Shown here: one piece after another, positions 47,663 to 55,694 of the stretch
Numbering within the stretch: the stretch's first letter is position 1
Layout of the letters: each line of letters opens with the position of its first letter
From: Erysipelatoclostridium sp. An173
Lineage (GTDB): Bacteria; Bacillota_I; Bacilli_A; Erysipelotrichales; Coprobacillaceae
Direction: 5' to 3'
NCBI RefSeq assembly: GCF_002160495.1
Contig: NZ_NFKR01000005.1
Span: forward strand, 1-64,000
Length of the DNA: 64,000 bases
Made by a program: the position numbers and the translations under genes
Notes under the pieces: generated by a model
The model's input: the letters and a program-made list of their open reading frames with translations, nothing else
The model's database searches: none
Told to the model about the DNA's origin: nothing

Positions 47663-48124
47663 ATGAGCATTATCTGGAAGTATCTTGATAAACGGTCGGC
47701 GGCTGTGGACGCCTTGAAGGATTACGGCAGCATGAAATTTATTATCGGCCACACGGATGACGAAATCAAAAGAGCCTATGAGAAGATGGAAGGCATCAGC
47801 AGCCCGCAGCTTGACGGGATGCCCCGCAGCCATAATCCGCAGGCTTCAGAGGAGAGGATCGTCAAGGGCATTGAGGAGATCGATGTTTTGAAGGAACGAT
47901 ACCGGCAGGCGGTGGAATACATGGCGTGGTTCGTCCCAGCCTGGAAAGAACTGACAGAGGATGAACGGTATGTGCTGGAAGCGTTCTATGGTGAGGACAA
48001 CCAGTACGGAAGTAATGCCGCTGACGATGTGGCAGACTATTTCCAGATTGAACGGGCTTCCGCATACCGCAGGAAGAACCGGGCGCTGGAGCGCCTGACC
48101 ATCCTCCTGTTTGGGAAAGCCTGA
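47663..48124 (+). CDS. ArpU/RinA-type late transcription regulator (sigma region 4-like)
   Basis: 153 residues. The C-terminal half, 'LTEDERYVLEAFYGEDNQYG' then 'ADYFQIERASAYRRKNRALE', is a sigma region 4-like HTH; the N-terminal half contains a helical DUF1492-like part. Such proteins stand just before HNH/terminase genes and switch on late phage genes. The promoter-like TTGGACATGGTACGATAGTA at about 48155 is a possible target. GGAGG precedes ATG 47663. Confidence 0.75.
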   Translation: MSIIWKYLDKRSAAVDALKDYGSMKFIIGHTDDEIKRAYEKMEGISSPQLDGMPRSHNPQASEERIVKGIEEIDVLKERYRQAVEYMAWFVPAWKELTEDERYVLEAFYGEDNQYGSNAADDVADYFQIERASAYRRKNRALERLTILLFGKA

Positions 48125-48184
48125 TGTCCACTCTGTGAGATGAAGTTTCCATTTGGACATGGTACGATAGTAACATCGAAAACT

Positions 48185-48236
48185 GCATAAAGACAGCCAG
48201 CCTCATGGGAGAAATCCTGTGGGGCTTTCTTTATGC
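48185..48236 (+). other. Leader hairpin before the HNH gene
   Basis: GCATAAAGA (48185-48193) pairs perfectly with TCTTTATGC (48228-48236), with AGCC/GGCT pairing inside. The HNH ribosome binding site follows within 10 bases. Similar leaders occur before the terminase and portal genes. Confidence 0.55.
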
Positions 48237-48253
48237 CCGGAGGAGGTGAGCCG

Positions 48254-48613
48254 ATGCCAAGGAAACCAAAGCGGCCGTGTTCCTACCCCGGCTGTCCCAA
48301 GCTGACGGATGGCAGGTTCTGTGAGGAACATCAAAAGCTGGAGAATCAACGGTACGAAAAGTACGGCCGGGACCCGGCAGCCAAGCGCAGGTACGGACGG
48401 GCATGGAAACGCATCCGTGACCGGTACATGAATGCGCACCCGCTTTGTGAGCGGTGCCAACGGGAAGGCAGGCTCGTAAAAGCGGAGCAGGTGCATCACA
48501 TCAAGCCTCTGGCAGAGGGCGGTGATCACAGCGAAACAAATCTTATGTCCTTATGTTCTTCTTGTCATGCGAAAATTCATGCAGAACGTGGGGATCGCTG
48601 GCACAATCACTAA
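48254..48613 (+). CDS. HNH endonuclease, packaging-associated
   Basis: 119 residues. An N-terminal zinc-knuckle-like part (CSYPGCPKLTDGRFCEEH) precedes the HNH core 'VHHIKPLAEGGDHSETNLMS' with CERC and CSSCH zinc ligands. This small HNH protein next to a P27-type small terminase is required for cos DNA cutting in HK97-like phages. GGAGG precedes the ATG. Confidence 0.88.
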   Translation: MPRKPKRPCSYPGCPKLTDGRFCEEHQKLENQRYEKYGRDPAAKRRYGRAWKRIRDRYMNAHPLCERCQREGRLVKAEQVHHIKPLAEGGDHSETNLMSLCSSCHAKIHAERGDRWHNH

Positions 48614-48757
48614 AGGCCCCAAGGGCGGTCAAAATCTCTACGGCAGAGCGGCCGGGGAACGGGCGCGGGGTCTCGCGTGCGAAAAAGGCGAAATCAAAAG
48701 GGTAATTAAGGGCGGCCGGCTACGGCTGCTTATTTTTTCGAGGAAAGGGGTGAGAAA
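48614..48757. other. Putative cos site and terminase leader
   Basis: 144 bases between the HNH and small terminase genes, the usual place of cos in such phages. It is GC-rich and repetitive (CGGCCGGGGAACGGGCGCGG, TCTCGCGTGCG) and ends in a hairpin GCGGCCG/CGGCTGC (48712-48729) with a TTATTTTTT tail just before the ribosome binding site. Site function is inferred from position. Confidence 0.4.
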
Positions 48758-49306
48758 ATGCCGACAAAATCCAATAACACAGGCGGGCGCGGCGGTGCGA
48801 GACCCGGTGCGGGAAGGAAAAAGTCTGCGGTCAAGGAGAAAGCCGAGAACGGCAATCCGGGCGGACGGAAGCTGGAAGTGCTGGACATTCCCGAAGTCGA
48901 GGGTGTCGATATGCCAAAGCCCCATGAGTTCCTCTCCGCAGAGCAGCGTGATGGGAGTACGCTCCAGGCGGAGGAGATCTACACGGAAACCTGGGAGTGG
49001 CTGAAAAAGGTGGGCTGTGCGGCGAAAGTGTCTCCCCAGCTATTAGAACGGTATGCTATGTGCTCCGCCCGCTGGATTCAGTGCGAGGAGATGACTAACC
49101 GTATGGGCTTCCTATCCAAGCACCCGACCACCCAGAAGCCAATCCCGTCTCCGTTCATCAATATCGGCATCAACTATATGAACCAGGCGGTGCGGCTCTG
49201 GAACGAAATCTTCCAGATCGTGAAAGAAAACTGCAGCACCGATTACGGGGAGGTTTCTCCCCAGGATGATTTGATGGAGCGATTGCTCCGGGCAAGGAAG
49301 GGGTAA
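48758..49306 (+). CDS. Phage terminase small subunit, P27 family
   Basis: 182 residues. A basic, glycine-rich N-terminus (GGRGGARPGAGRKKS) and 'LQAEEIYTETWEWLKKVG' and 'LERYAMCSARWIQCEEMTNR' helices match P27-like small terminases that recognise cos/pac DNA. The cognate large subunit is not adjacent as usual but lies 9 kb downstream at 58385, separated by accessory genes. Confidence 0.87.
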   Translation: MPTKSNNTGGRGGARPGAGRKKSAVKEKAENGNPGGRKLEVLDIPEVEGVDMPKPHEFLSAEQRDGSTLQAEEIYTETWEWLKKVGCAAKVSPQLLERYAMCSARWIQCEEMTNRMGFLSKHPTTQKPIPSPFINIGINYMNQAVRLWNEIFQIVKENCSTDYGEVSPQDDLMERLLRARKG

Positions 49307-49310
49307 AGCC

Positions 49311-50096
49311 ATGTTTGAGAAAGTAAATCCGTGCCACCCGGATAAGGTGGCGGACCGTATTGCCGGCGCACTGGTGGATGCGGCGTACAGAAAAGAGGAA
49401 AATCCCAGGATCGCCGTGGAAGTCCTCATCGGCCACGGTGTCTGCCACATCATTGCGGAGAGTTCGGTACACATCCCGCTGGATGAGGTGGACGCCATCG
49501 TGAATCGCATCGGCGGAAACTTGCACACGGATTATGTGGAAGTTCCGCAGGACGGACGCCTTGCCAATAACCAGGCAGAAGGAATCCGCTGCGGCGACAA
49601 TGGCATCTTCAAAGGGGTGCCGGTCACGGAGGAGCAGAAAGCACTCTGCGAGATTGCAAAAAGTGTGTATCACACTTACCCTTCGGATGGGAAGTACATC
49701 ATTGATGAAGCAAGGCTGATCCTCTGCCAGAGCAATGCGCCTACGGAAGAACTAAAAAGGTTATATCCTTCCGCCGAGGTCAATCCCCTGGGAGACTGGA
49801 CCGGTGGCACGGATGTGGACTCCGGCGCGGCCAACCGGAAGCTGGGCAGCGACATGGCCGATTCCGTGACGGGCGGCGGGCTTCATGGGAAAGACCTCTC
49901 CAAAGCGGATGTGTCTGTGAACATCTACGCTTGGCTCAAAGCGCAGGAAACCGGAAAGCCAGTGGAACTGTGCTGCGCCATCGGGGATGATACAGTGGAC
50001 GGTGTTCCCTACGCTGAGATCGTGGAGACTGCCCGGAGATACATCCGGAGCCTTGGCGGTTTTGAGAAATTTGCGGAATGGGGGCTGGTGCGATGA
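49311..50096 (+). CDS. Compact S-adenosylmethionine synthetase-like protein
   Basis: 261 residues, against about 390 in cellular MetK. Recognisable MetK blocks are CHPDKVADR at residues 8-16 (ATP site) and 'GGGLHGKDLSKADVSVNIYA' (matching the GGGAFSGKDPTKVDRS region), with a shortened C-terminal domain. It would make S-adenosylmethionine from methionine and ATP, presumably for the two methyltransferases encoded just downstream. Whether the shortened enzyme is active is unknown. A 4-base overlap links it to the next gene. Confidence 0.8.
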   Translation: MFEKVNPCHPDKVADRIAGALVDAAYRKEENPRIAVEVLIGHGVCHIIAESSVHIPLDEVDAIVNRIGGNLHTDYVEVPQDGRLANNQAEGIRCGDNGIFKGVPVTEEQKALCEIAKSVYHTYPSDGKYIIDEARLILCQSNAPTEELKRLYPSAEVNPLGDWTGGTDVDSGAANRKLGSDMADSVTGGGLHGKDLSKADVSVNIYAWLKAQETGKPVELCCAIGDDTVDGVPYAEIVETARRYIRSLGGFEKFAEWGLVR

Positions 50097-50707
50097 AAAC
50101 TACATCTCATTCGGAAGGAGCATTAATTTGGGTTGATGAACAGATGAAGACTCTCGGTGTGGATGATTATCATTTTTGCCCAGAGAACGATTGTTATGTT
50201 TGTGATCGCTACGGGAACTTCTATTCAATTTGTCACAGACAGTATTCCAAGGCAGGAAATTTAGTTGAAAAATACAGGATAATGAAACTAAACGGATCAA
50301 TCGATAAGTATGGCTATGTTACGTATCGCATCACGATAGATGGAATCAAAAAACATCTTAAGGCACATAGAATGATGCTAAATGCGTGGATTGGAGAAAG
50401 GCAAAATCTTGTAGTAAACCATAAAGATGGCAACAAACAGAATAATGCCCTCTCAAATCTCGAATGGTGTACAGTTGCTGAAAATAATGCTCATGCGATT
50501 AGTACGGGATTGTTTGATCCGCATGCCGCCAAACATGAATTAGCCATACCGTTAGCAGACTGGCTCACATTATATATTCTGTATGAGCATTTCGGAATGT
50601 CTATGTGCGAATTAGGGCGGATAAATAATGTTTCACATTCGACTATTTCAAAAATCGTCCAAAGAATCCGTACAATTCTGCCGAAGGAGGTGCAGCATGG
50701 AACATAA
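50093..50707 (+). CDS. Free-standing HNH homing-type endonuclease
   Basis: 204 residues: an N-terminal NUMOD4-like part ('CPENDCYVCDRYGNFYSICH'), the HNH_3 core 'AHRMMLNAWIGE' and 'VVNHKDGNKQNNALSNLEWC', and a C-terminal helix-turn-helix ('MCELGRINNVSHSTISKIVQ'). It is markedly AT-richer than the genes on both sides, and overlaps both, suggesting a selfish endonuclease inserted between phage genes. Confidence 0.82.
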   Translation: MKTTSHSEGALIWVDEQMKTLGVDDYHFCPENDCYVCDRYGNFYSICHRQYSKAGNLVEKYRIMKLNGSIDKYGYVTYRITIDGIKKHLKAHRMMLNAWIGERQNLVVNHKDGNKQNNALSNLEWCTVAENNAHAISTGLFDPHAAKHELAIPLADWLTLYILYEHFGMSMCELGRINNVSHSTISKIVQRIRTILPKEVQHGT

Positions 50708-51971
50708 AACAATTACAGAATTCCAGTTGGTTGATATTAATCGGCTTGTCCCATATATCAATAATGCAAGGACACACAGCCCGGAGCAGATAAACAAGCT
50801 TCGGGCTTCTTTACGGGAGTTTGGATTTGTAAATCCGATTATTGTTGATAGAGATTACAACGTTCTGGCAGGACACGGACGTCTTATCGGCGCAAAGGCA
50901 GAAGGATACAAAGAAGTTCCGTGCGTTTTTGTGGATGAAATGACGGAAGCGCAGAAGAAAGCCTATATCATTGCGGACAACCGCATGGCGATGGATGCCG
51001 GATGGGATGAGGAACTTCTGCGGGTGGAGATTGAGTCCTTGCAGGGTATGGACTTTGATCCCCTGCTGACCGGTTTTGATGAAAAGGAACTGGCAGACCT
51101 GTTTGGTACAGATGATGAGGCGAAGGAAGATGACTTCGATGTGGAAGCGGAACTGGAGAAGCCCTGCTTTTCCAAAGCAGGTGACATCTGGAGGCTTGGA
51201 AAACATACCGTCATCTGCGGGGATTCCACAGACCCGGAGACGTTCCGTTTGCTTCTTAGAGACACGAAGGTCAACCTGGTCTGCACGGACGCCCCGTATT
51301 TTGTTAAACTGGAGAGCCAGTCCGGGCGGATCGCAAACGACGATCTGGAGGATGCCCAGGCCTACGAGTTCCTCATGAAAGCATTTACGAACTTCAAAGA
51401 TGCCATGGCCATTGACGCTTCTATCTATGAATTTTACGCCACTATGAAAGCGCGTGTGTTTTATGACGCCTTTGAGGATGCCGGGTTCAAGGTCGGCGCC
51501 GGACTCATCTGGAAAAAGCCCAGGGCTCCGCTGATGCGGACAGACTGGAAGTTCAACATGGAACCGATCATCTTTGGCTGGAGAAAGGATGGAAAGCACA
51601 AGTGGTATGGAGACCAGAAACAGAAAGCCGTCTTTGAATTTGATGGAATCAAGAATTCAAAAGAGGACGGACATGGTCATCCTTCCAGTAAACCTGTTCC
51701 TCTCATTGCGTATCTGATACAGCAAAGCACACAGGTAAATGGAATCGTACTGGATGGGTTTCTGGGTTCAGCATCCACGCTGATTGCCTGTGACCAGATC
51801 GGGCGGATCTGTTATGGGGTGGAACTGGAACCAAAGTTTGTAGATGTGGCAGTTATGCGTTACATGAACCAGCATGGCAACAGTGCGGATGGTGTGCTGT
51901 TGATCCGGGATGGAAAGGAACATACCTACGAACAGGCACTTGATATGGCGGAGGTAATTGCAGATGAGTAA
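50697..51971 (+). CDS. ParB-domain DNA methyltransferase (N4/N6 type)
   Basis: 424 residues. A ParB/Srx-like domain spans about residues 10-100 ('LAGHGRLIGAKAEGYKEVPC'). The methyltransferase has motif IV DAPY at 198-201 instead of the usual DPPY and motif I DGFLGSAST from residue 353 instead of DxFxGSGTT. The order IV before I fits the beta class. It probably methylates adenine or cytosine amino groups in phage DNA. Both altered motifs raise doubt about activity. AAGGAGG precedes the ATG. Confidence 0.85.
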   Translation: MEHKTITEFQLVDINRLVPYINNARTHSPEQINKLRASLREFGFVNPIIVDRDYNVLAGHGRLIGAKAEGYKEVPCVFVDEMTEAQKKAYIIADNRMAMDAGWDEELLRVEIESLQGMDFDPLLTGFDEKELADLFGTDDEAKEDDFDVEAELEKPCFSKAGDIWRLGKHTVICGDSTDPETFRLLLRDTKVNLVCTDAPYFVKLESQSGRIANDDLEDAQAYEFLMKAFTNFKDAMAIDASIYEFYATMKARVFYDAFEDAGFKVGAGLIWKKPRAPLMRTDWKFNMEPIIFGWRKDGKHKWYGDQKQKAVFEFDGIKNSKEDGHGHPSSKPVPLIAYLIQQSTQVNGIVLDGFLGSASTLIACDQIGRICYGVELEPKFVDVAVMRYMNQHGNSADGVLLIRDGKEHTYEQALDMAEVIADE

Positions 51972-52581
51972 TGTAAAATATCGGTTTTCTGAAGACGGCC
52001 TTGTAGCCTATGGGGAACTGGCAAGCGGTCAGATTTTTGTGATAGATGCCGATATGGTCGAAAAGATTCGTACAGTTAAATTTTATCTGGGCAGCAAAGG
52101 AAATGGCAGCCAATATTATGTGATTGACTGTAAGGGACGAACCCTCCATGATTATCTGTTTGAACACAGGCCGGGCTATGAAATAGACCATATAAATCTG
52201 GACACATTTGACAATCGCAGGTGCAATATCCGTTATTGTACACATCAGCAGAACCAGATGAACCAGCCGCTGCAGAAAAATAATACTTCCGGTGTCAGTG
52301 GCGTGAGTTATTATCCGCCAAGGCGCAAATTCCGGGCAAGAATAAAAATCTGCCAGCAAGAGATACACCTTGGCTATTTTGATACCTTTGAAGATGCAGT
52401 AAAAGCGCGGAATATTGGAATGCTTTGTATGTTTGGACAGTATGGGAGATATAACGATACTGGAAAAGCACCGGATTGGATTGAAAGAAAAGTCGCTGGA
52501 AAATGTGCGCGTTATGCGGAACTCTCGCAGAACAGCGCATTTTTTGATTTCTGGGATGGGGGTGTTGTCAATGCTCCATGA
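51964..52581 (+). CDS. HNH endonuclease with AP2 domain
   Basis: 205 residues: an HNH core ('YEIDHINLDTFDNRRCNIRY'), then an AP2 DNA-binding domain ('NNTSGVSGVSYYPPRRKFRA' to 'HLGYFDTFEDAVKARN'). HNH-AP2 proteins are mobile homing-type nucleases. It overlaps the methyltransferase gene before it and the C5 methyltransferase gene after it, is AT-richer than both, and so looks like a second independent insertion. Confidence 0.85.
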   Translation: MSNVKYRFSEDGLVAYGELASGQIFVIDADMVEKIRTVKFYLGSKGNGSQYYVIDCKGRTLHDYLFEHRPGYEIDHINLDTFDNRRCNIRYCTHQQNQMNQPLQKNNTSGVSGVSYYPPRRKFRARIKICQQEIHLGYFDTFEDAVKARNIGMLCMFGQYGRYNDTGKAPDWIERKVAGKCARYAELSQNSAFFDFWDGGVVNAP

Positions 52582-54514
52582 CAAACTGACCCTCGGCAGC
52601 CTGTTTGACGGTTCCGGCGGTTTCCCTCTTGGCGGCTTGCTCTCCGGCATTACCCCCGTTTGGGCATCGGAAATCGAGCCGTTCCCCATCCGGGTGACCA
52701 CAAAGCGGCTTCCGTTTATGAAGCATTACGGCGATGTCTCCCGGATGGACGGTGGGAAGATTGAGCCGGTGGATGTCATTACCTTCGGCAGCCCTTGCCA
52801 GGACATGAGCATCGCGGGCCGGAGGGAAGGTCTGGACGGCTCCCGCTCCAGCCTTTTCTATGAAGCCGTCCGGATCGTAAAGGAAATGAGGTGTGCAACT
52901 GATGGCAGATATCCAAGGTATATCGTCTGGGAGAACGTCCCTGGTGCGTTCAGCTCCAACAAGGGCGCGGACTTCCAATCCGTCCTCGAAGAGATCTGCT
53001 CGGTCAAAGGATACAAGATTGATCCTGCTCGACCTGCGAAGTGGCCAGCCGCCGGGGAGATCGTGGCAGACGATTTCAGTCTCGCATGGCGGGTATTTGA
53101 TGCGCAGTACTGGGGAGTCCCCCAACGCAGAAAACGCATCTACCTTGTCGCAGATTTTGCAGGCAGGAGTGCCGGAAAAATACTATTTGAGTCCGAAGGC
53201 GTGTCTGGGTATACTCCGCAGGGCTTCCGCCCGTGGCAAGGAGCTGCCGGAACTTTTGCGGAAGGCGCTGGAGCGTCAGGCTGCGTCTGCTTAAACGACC
53301 AGGGCGGCAGCCGCATGGATGTGACGGAGGATGTTGCGGCAACGCTCCGGGCAGAAAACCATGGGCACCCGCCCTGCGTGATGGGGGCGGCAGGCTTTTG
53401 TACCGAGCATTCCGCACAGGCAAGGGGCATCGGGTATGAGGAGGAAACCTCGCCTACTCTCCGTGCCGGTACGGTGCCGGCGGCGGTCTATGAGAACCAT
53501 AGCCAGGACACCAGATACACCGGCCCGCTGGAGACAGCCCCTACGGTCATGTCTACCTATGGCACAGGCGGAAACAACCAGCCCTTTGTGGTGGAGACAC
53601 CCAAGACGCTGAAGATCCGCTCCGGCTGCGAGGGCGGCGGCAAGGGCGCGCTGATCCAGGATAACAAATCCGCCACGCTGGGCTGCAACAATGACCAGGC
53701 GGTATTCGTGCCGTTCGTGAAAGGTACCCGGCCCCACTCTCCCGATGAGGGGCAGCAGTGGAAAGCATCTGATGTGGCGAACACGCTGAACACTTACGAT
53801 ATGGGCGAGGCCCGGTGCAATGAACTGGCAGTCAGAGTTTACGGCATCTGTTCCAAGGACAGCAACGCCATGAAATCCGATAATCCAAAGAGCGGGTTCT
53901 ATGAAGCGGAAACTTCCAGATGCCTGGATGCGAACGGCGGCAATCCCACCTGCAACCAGGGCGGCATGGCTGTAGTAGCCCTGCAGGGCTCCATGATCGG
54001 CAGGGCGGATAAGAACGGACCCCAGGGCAGCGGCGTGAACGAAGATGTGTCTTTCACGCTGGATGCTGCTGACCGTCATGCGGTGGCTTACTGCATGACC
54101 ACCGGCACTTACACCCAGATGCTCAAGGAACAGTCCCCGACCTTGATGGCAAGGGACTATAAAGACCCGCCTGTAGTGAACGAGACAGAGCCGGAATACA
54201 TCGTCCGCAGGCTGACGCCCACCGAATGTGCCAGACTGCAGGGGTTCCCGGACTGGTGGTGCGCCGGGCTTGGGACAGACAAGCCGACCGAGGAGGAGAT
54301 CGAGTTCTGGACAGAGGTGTTTGAGACACACCGCTCCGTCATGGGGACTTCCTCCAAGCCTAAGAGCCGGAACCAGATCATCAAGTGGCTGAAGAATCCT
54401 CACTCCGACAGTGCAGAATATAAAATGTGGGGCAATGGCGTGGCACTCCCCAATGTCTATTTTGTGCTTTCCGGCATTGTGTACTACTCACAATTCCCGG
54501 ACTTTTTGTTGTGA
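52571..54514 (+). CDS. C5 cytosine DNA methyltransferase with repeat-rich variable region
   Basis: 647 residues, long for the family. Motif I is GSLFDGSGGF, motif IV PCQ with catalytic C76, motif VI 'VWENVPGA', motif VIII 'VPQRRKRIYLVAD', and motifs IX-X 'RRLTPTECARLQGFPDWW' and 'MWGNGVALPN' near the C-terminus. Between VIII and IX lie about 280 residues containing some eight degenerate repeats of a '(S/A)PTL.A.......PP' type. Methylation of phage DNA to evade host restriction is the likely role. Confidence 0.88.
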   Translation: MLHDKLTLGSLFDGSGGFPLGGLLSGITPVWASEIEPFPIRVTTKRLPFMKHYGDVSRMDGGKIEPVDVITFGSPCQDMSIAGRREGLDGSRSSLFYEAVRIVKEMRCATDGRYPRYIVWENVPGAFSSNKGADFQSVLEEICSVKGYKIDPARPAKWPAAGEIVADDFSLAWRVFDAQYWGVPQRRKRIYLVADFAGRSAGKILFESEGVSGYTPQGFRPWQGAAGTFAEGAGASGCVCLNDQGGSRMDVTEDVAATLRAENHGHPPCVMGAAGFCTEHSAQARGIGYEEETSPTLRAGTVPAAVYENHSQDTRYTGPLETAPTVMSTYGTGGNNQPFVVETPKTLKIRSGCEGGGKGALIQDNKSATLGCNNDQAVFVPFVKGTRPHSPDEGQQWKASDVANTLNTYDMGEARCNELAVRVYGICSKDSNAMKSDNPKSGFYEAETSRCLDANGGNPTCNQGGMAVVALQGSMIGRADKNGPQGSGVNEDVSFTLDAADRHAVAYCMTTGTYTQMLKEQSPTLMARDYKDPPVVNETEPEYIVRRLTPTECARLQGFPDWWCAGLGTDKPTEEEIEFWTEVFETHRSVMGTSSKPKSRNQIIKWLKNPHSDSAEYKMWGNGVALPNVYFVLSGIVYYSQFPDFLL

Positions 54515-54534
54515 CATATTTTGCGCCGGATTCG

Positions 54535-54580
54535 CTTGCTATTTCCGCCGCTTAGAGTGATGAATGTAGTACCGAAAAAC
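54535..54580 (+). repeat. Leader element R1
   Basis: CTTGCTATTTCCGCCGCTTA then GAGTGATGAATGTAGTACCG and AAAAAC. It is the most diverged copy of the element also found at 56028, 57880 and 60043, and precedes the gene at 54596 by 15 bases. Confidence 0.7.
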
Positions 54581-54595
54581 AAGGAGGTACAGAGA

Positions 54596-55315
54596 ATGCG
54601 AATTGAATTTCACAGAACAGGCGCGGAAAGGAAGGCGCTGGTAACAGCCATCGGGGAAATCCTGGAGGTCAGGCCGCAGTACAAAGGGATGCCGAGCGCC
54701 GCTTACGAAATCGACTACTTTACAGTAACGAAAGAAGGTACGCTGGAGTTTGACGACCGGGCTGACAGTGAGGAAGTGGAAAACCTGCTGGAGCAGCTTG
54801 CTGACCGGGGGATCGTAGCAGCGCCGGCGGAAATGGCGCAGGCTTGGTTTAATGCGAGGGAGGCAGAACTATCCGAAAAAAGCGAAACCGAGCCGCAGGA
54901 GGCAAATGCGGGGCTTACGGTGGAAATCCCGCTGGACAAGGTGGCGGTGGGCAATCTTACCAAGCTGCTGGACGCCAAAGGGAATCTGATACGGAAGGCT
55001 CTGGGCATCACCGACCTTCGCATCGAGGTGCTGGACGACCGGGTGGCGTTCCCCTGGTTCCCCCAGGTAGACGCAGACTCCGCAGCCGCCTACACCCACT
55101 TCATTTCCGCGCTTTGCGAGATGAGCAGGAATGCCAAGCGGGTAACAGCGACCGAGAAGCCGGTGGACAATGAGAAATACGCCTTCCGGTGTTTTCTCCT
55201 GCGCCTGGGCTTCATCGGCAGCGAGTATAAAGCGGAACGCAAAATCCTGCTGAAGAACCTGACCGGTTCCTCGGCTTTCAAGAACGGGGGTGTGAGCCAT
55301 GAAGTTTCCGAGTAG
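54596..55315 (+). CDS. Virulence-related type protein with shared terminal modules
   Basis: 239 residues. The N-terminal domain (about 1-75, 'TGAERKALVTAIGEILEVRP', 'KEGTLEF') is homologous to the C-terminal domain of the ICE protein at 24512. The C-terminal 45 residues (NEKYAFRCFLLRLGFIG, then 'NLTGSSAFKNG') closely match the tail of the amidoligase at 56115. The middle part resembles ICE virulence-related proteins. GGAGG precedes the ATG. It heads a three-gene unit after repeat R1. Function unknown. Confidence 0.68.
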   Translation: MRIEFHRTGAERKALVTAIGEILEVRPQYKGMPSAAYEIDYFTVTKEGTLEFDDRADSEEVENLLEQLADRGIVAAPAEMAQAWFNAREAELSEKSETEPQEANAGLTVEIPLDKVAVGNLTKLLDAKGNLIRKALGITDLRIEVLDDRVAFPWFPQVDADSAAAYTHFISALCEMSRNAKRVTATEKPVDNEKYAFRCFLLRLGFIGSEYKAERKILLKNLTGSSAFKNGGVSHEVSE

Positions 55316-55694
55316 AGAAATCGTGGAGCGCATCTGCCGGGAATATCCCGCCGGTACCCGTGTGGAACTGGTGCGGATGGATGATGCGCAGGCTCCGTCC
55401 GCCGGCACGAAAGGCACTGTCAAAGGCGTGGATGACACCGGCTCCCTCCTCATGCGCTGGGACAATGGCAGCGGCCTGAATGTAGTTTACGGAGAGGATG
55501 TCGTGAAGAAAATTCCGGCAGTCAGGACCGTCTGCTACGGCAGGATGGAGGAATGGTATAGCCGCAGGGAGGCGGAGCAGTTTTTCCTGCGGGCCATGGC
55601 TGCCTCCGAAGGCAGTGAACAGAGGCGGTACGCCAAGATATATACAGAGCTGAAAATGGGCATGGAAGTTTGCACAGATGAGGAGGATACTTGA
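55299..55694 (+). CDS. DUF4314-domain protein
   Basis: 131 residues. The first 75 are DUF4314 ('TRVELVRMDDAQAPSAGTKG', 'SLLMRWDNGSGLNVVYGED'), a small SH3-like barrel common on Clostridial mobile elements. The C-terminal part is helical ('RREAEQFFLRAMAASEGSEQ'). The gene overlaps the preceding one by 17 bases and abuts the next. It may bind a protein or nucleic acid; function unproven. Confidence 0.75.
   Translation: MKFPSREIVERICREYPAGTRVELVRMDDAQAPSAGTKGTVKGVDDTGSLLMRWDNGSGLNVVYGEDVVKKIPAVRTVCYGRMEEWYSRREAEQFFLRAMAASEGSEQRRYAKIYTELKMGMEVCTDEEDT

Noticed and set aside
53291-54403. 370-codon open frame on the minus strand inside the C5 methyltransferase gene
   Set aside because: It is a shadow of the GC-rich methyltransferase gene: no ribosome binding site, no recognisable domain, and the plus strand carries all methyltransferase motifs.
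52571-54514. Repeats in the methyltransferase as a CRISPR array or diversity-generating retroelement target
   Set aside because: The repeats are protein-level and degenerate, spacing is uneven, and no reverse transcriptase or cas gene is present.
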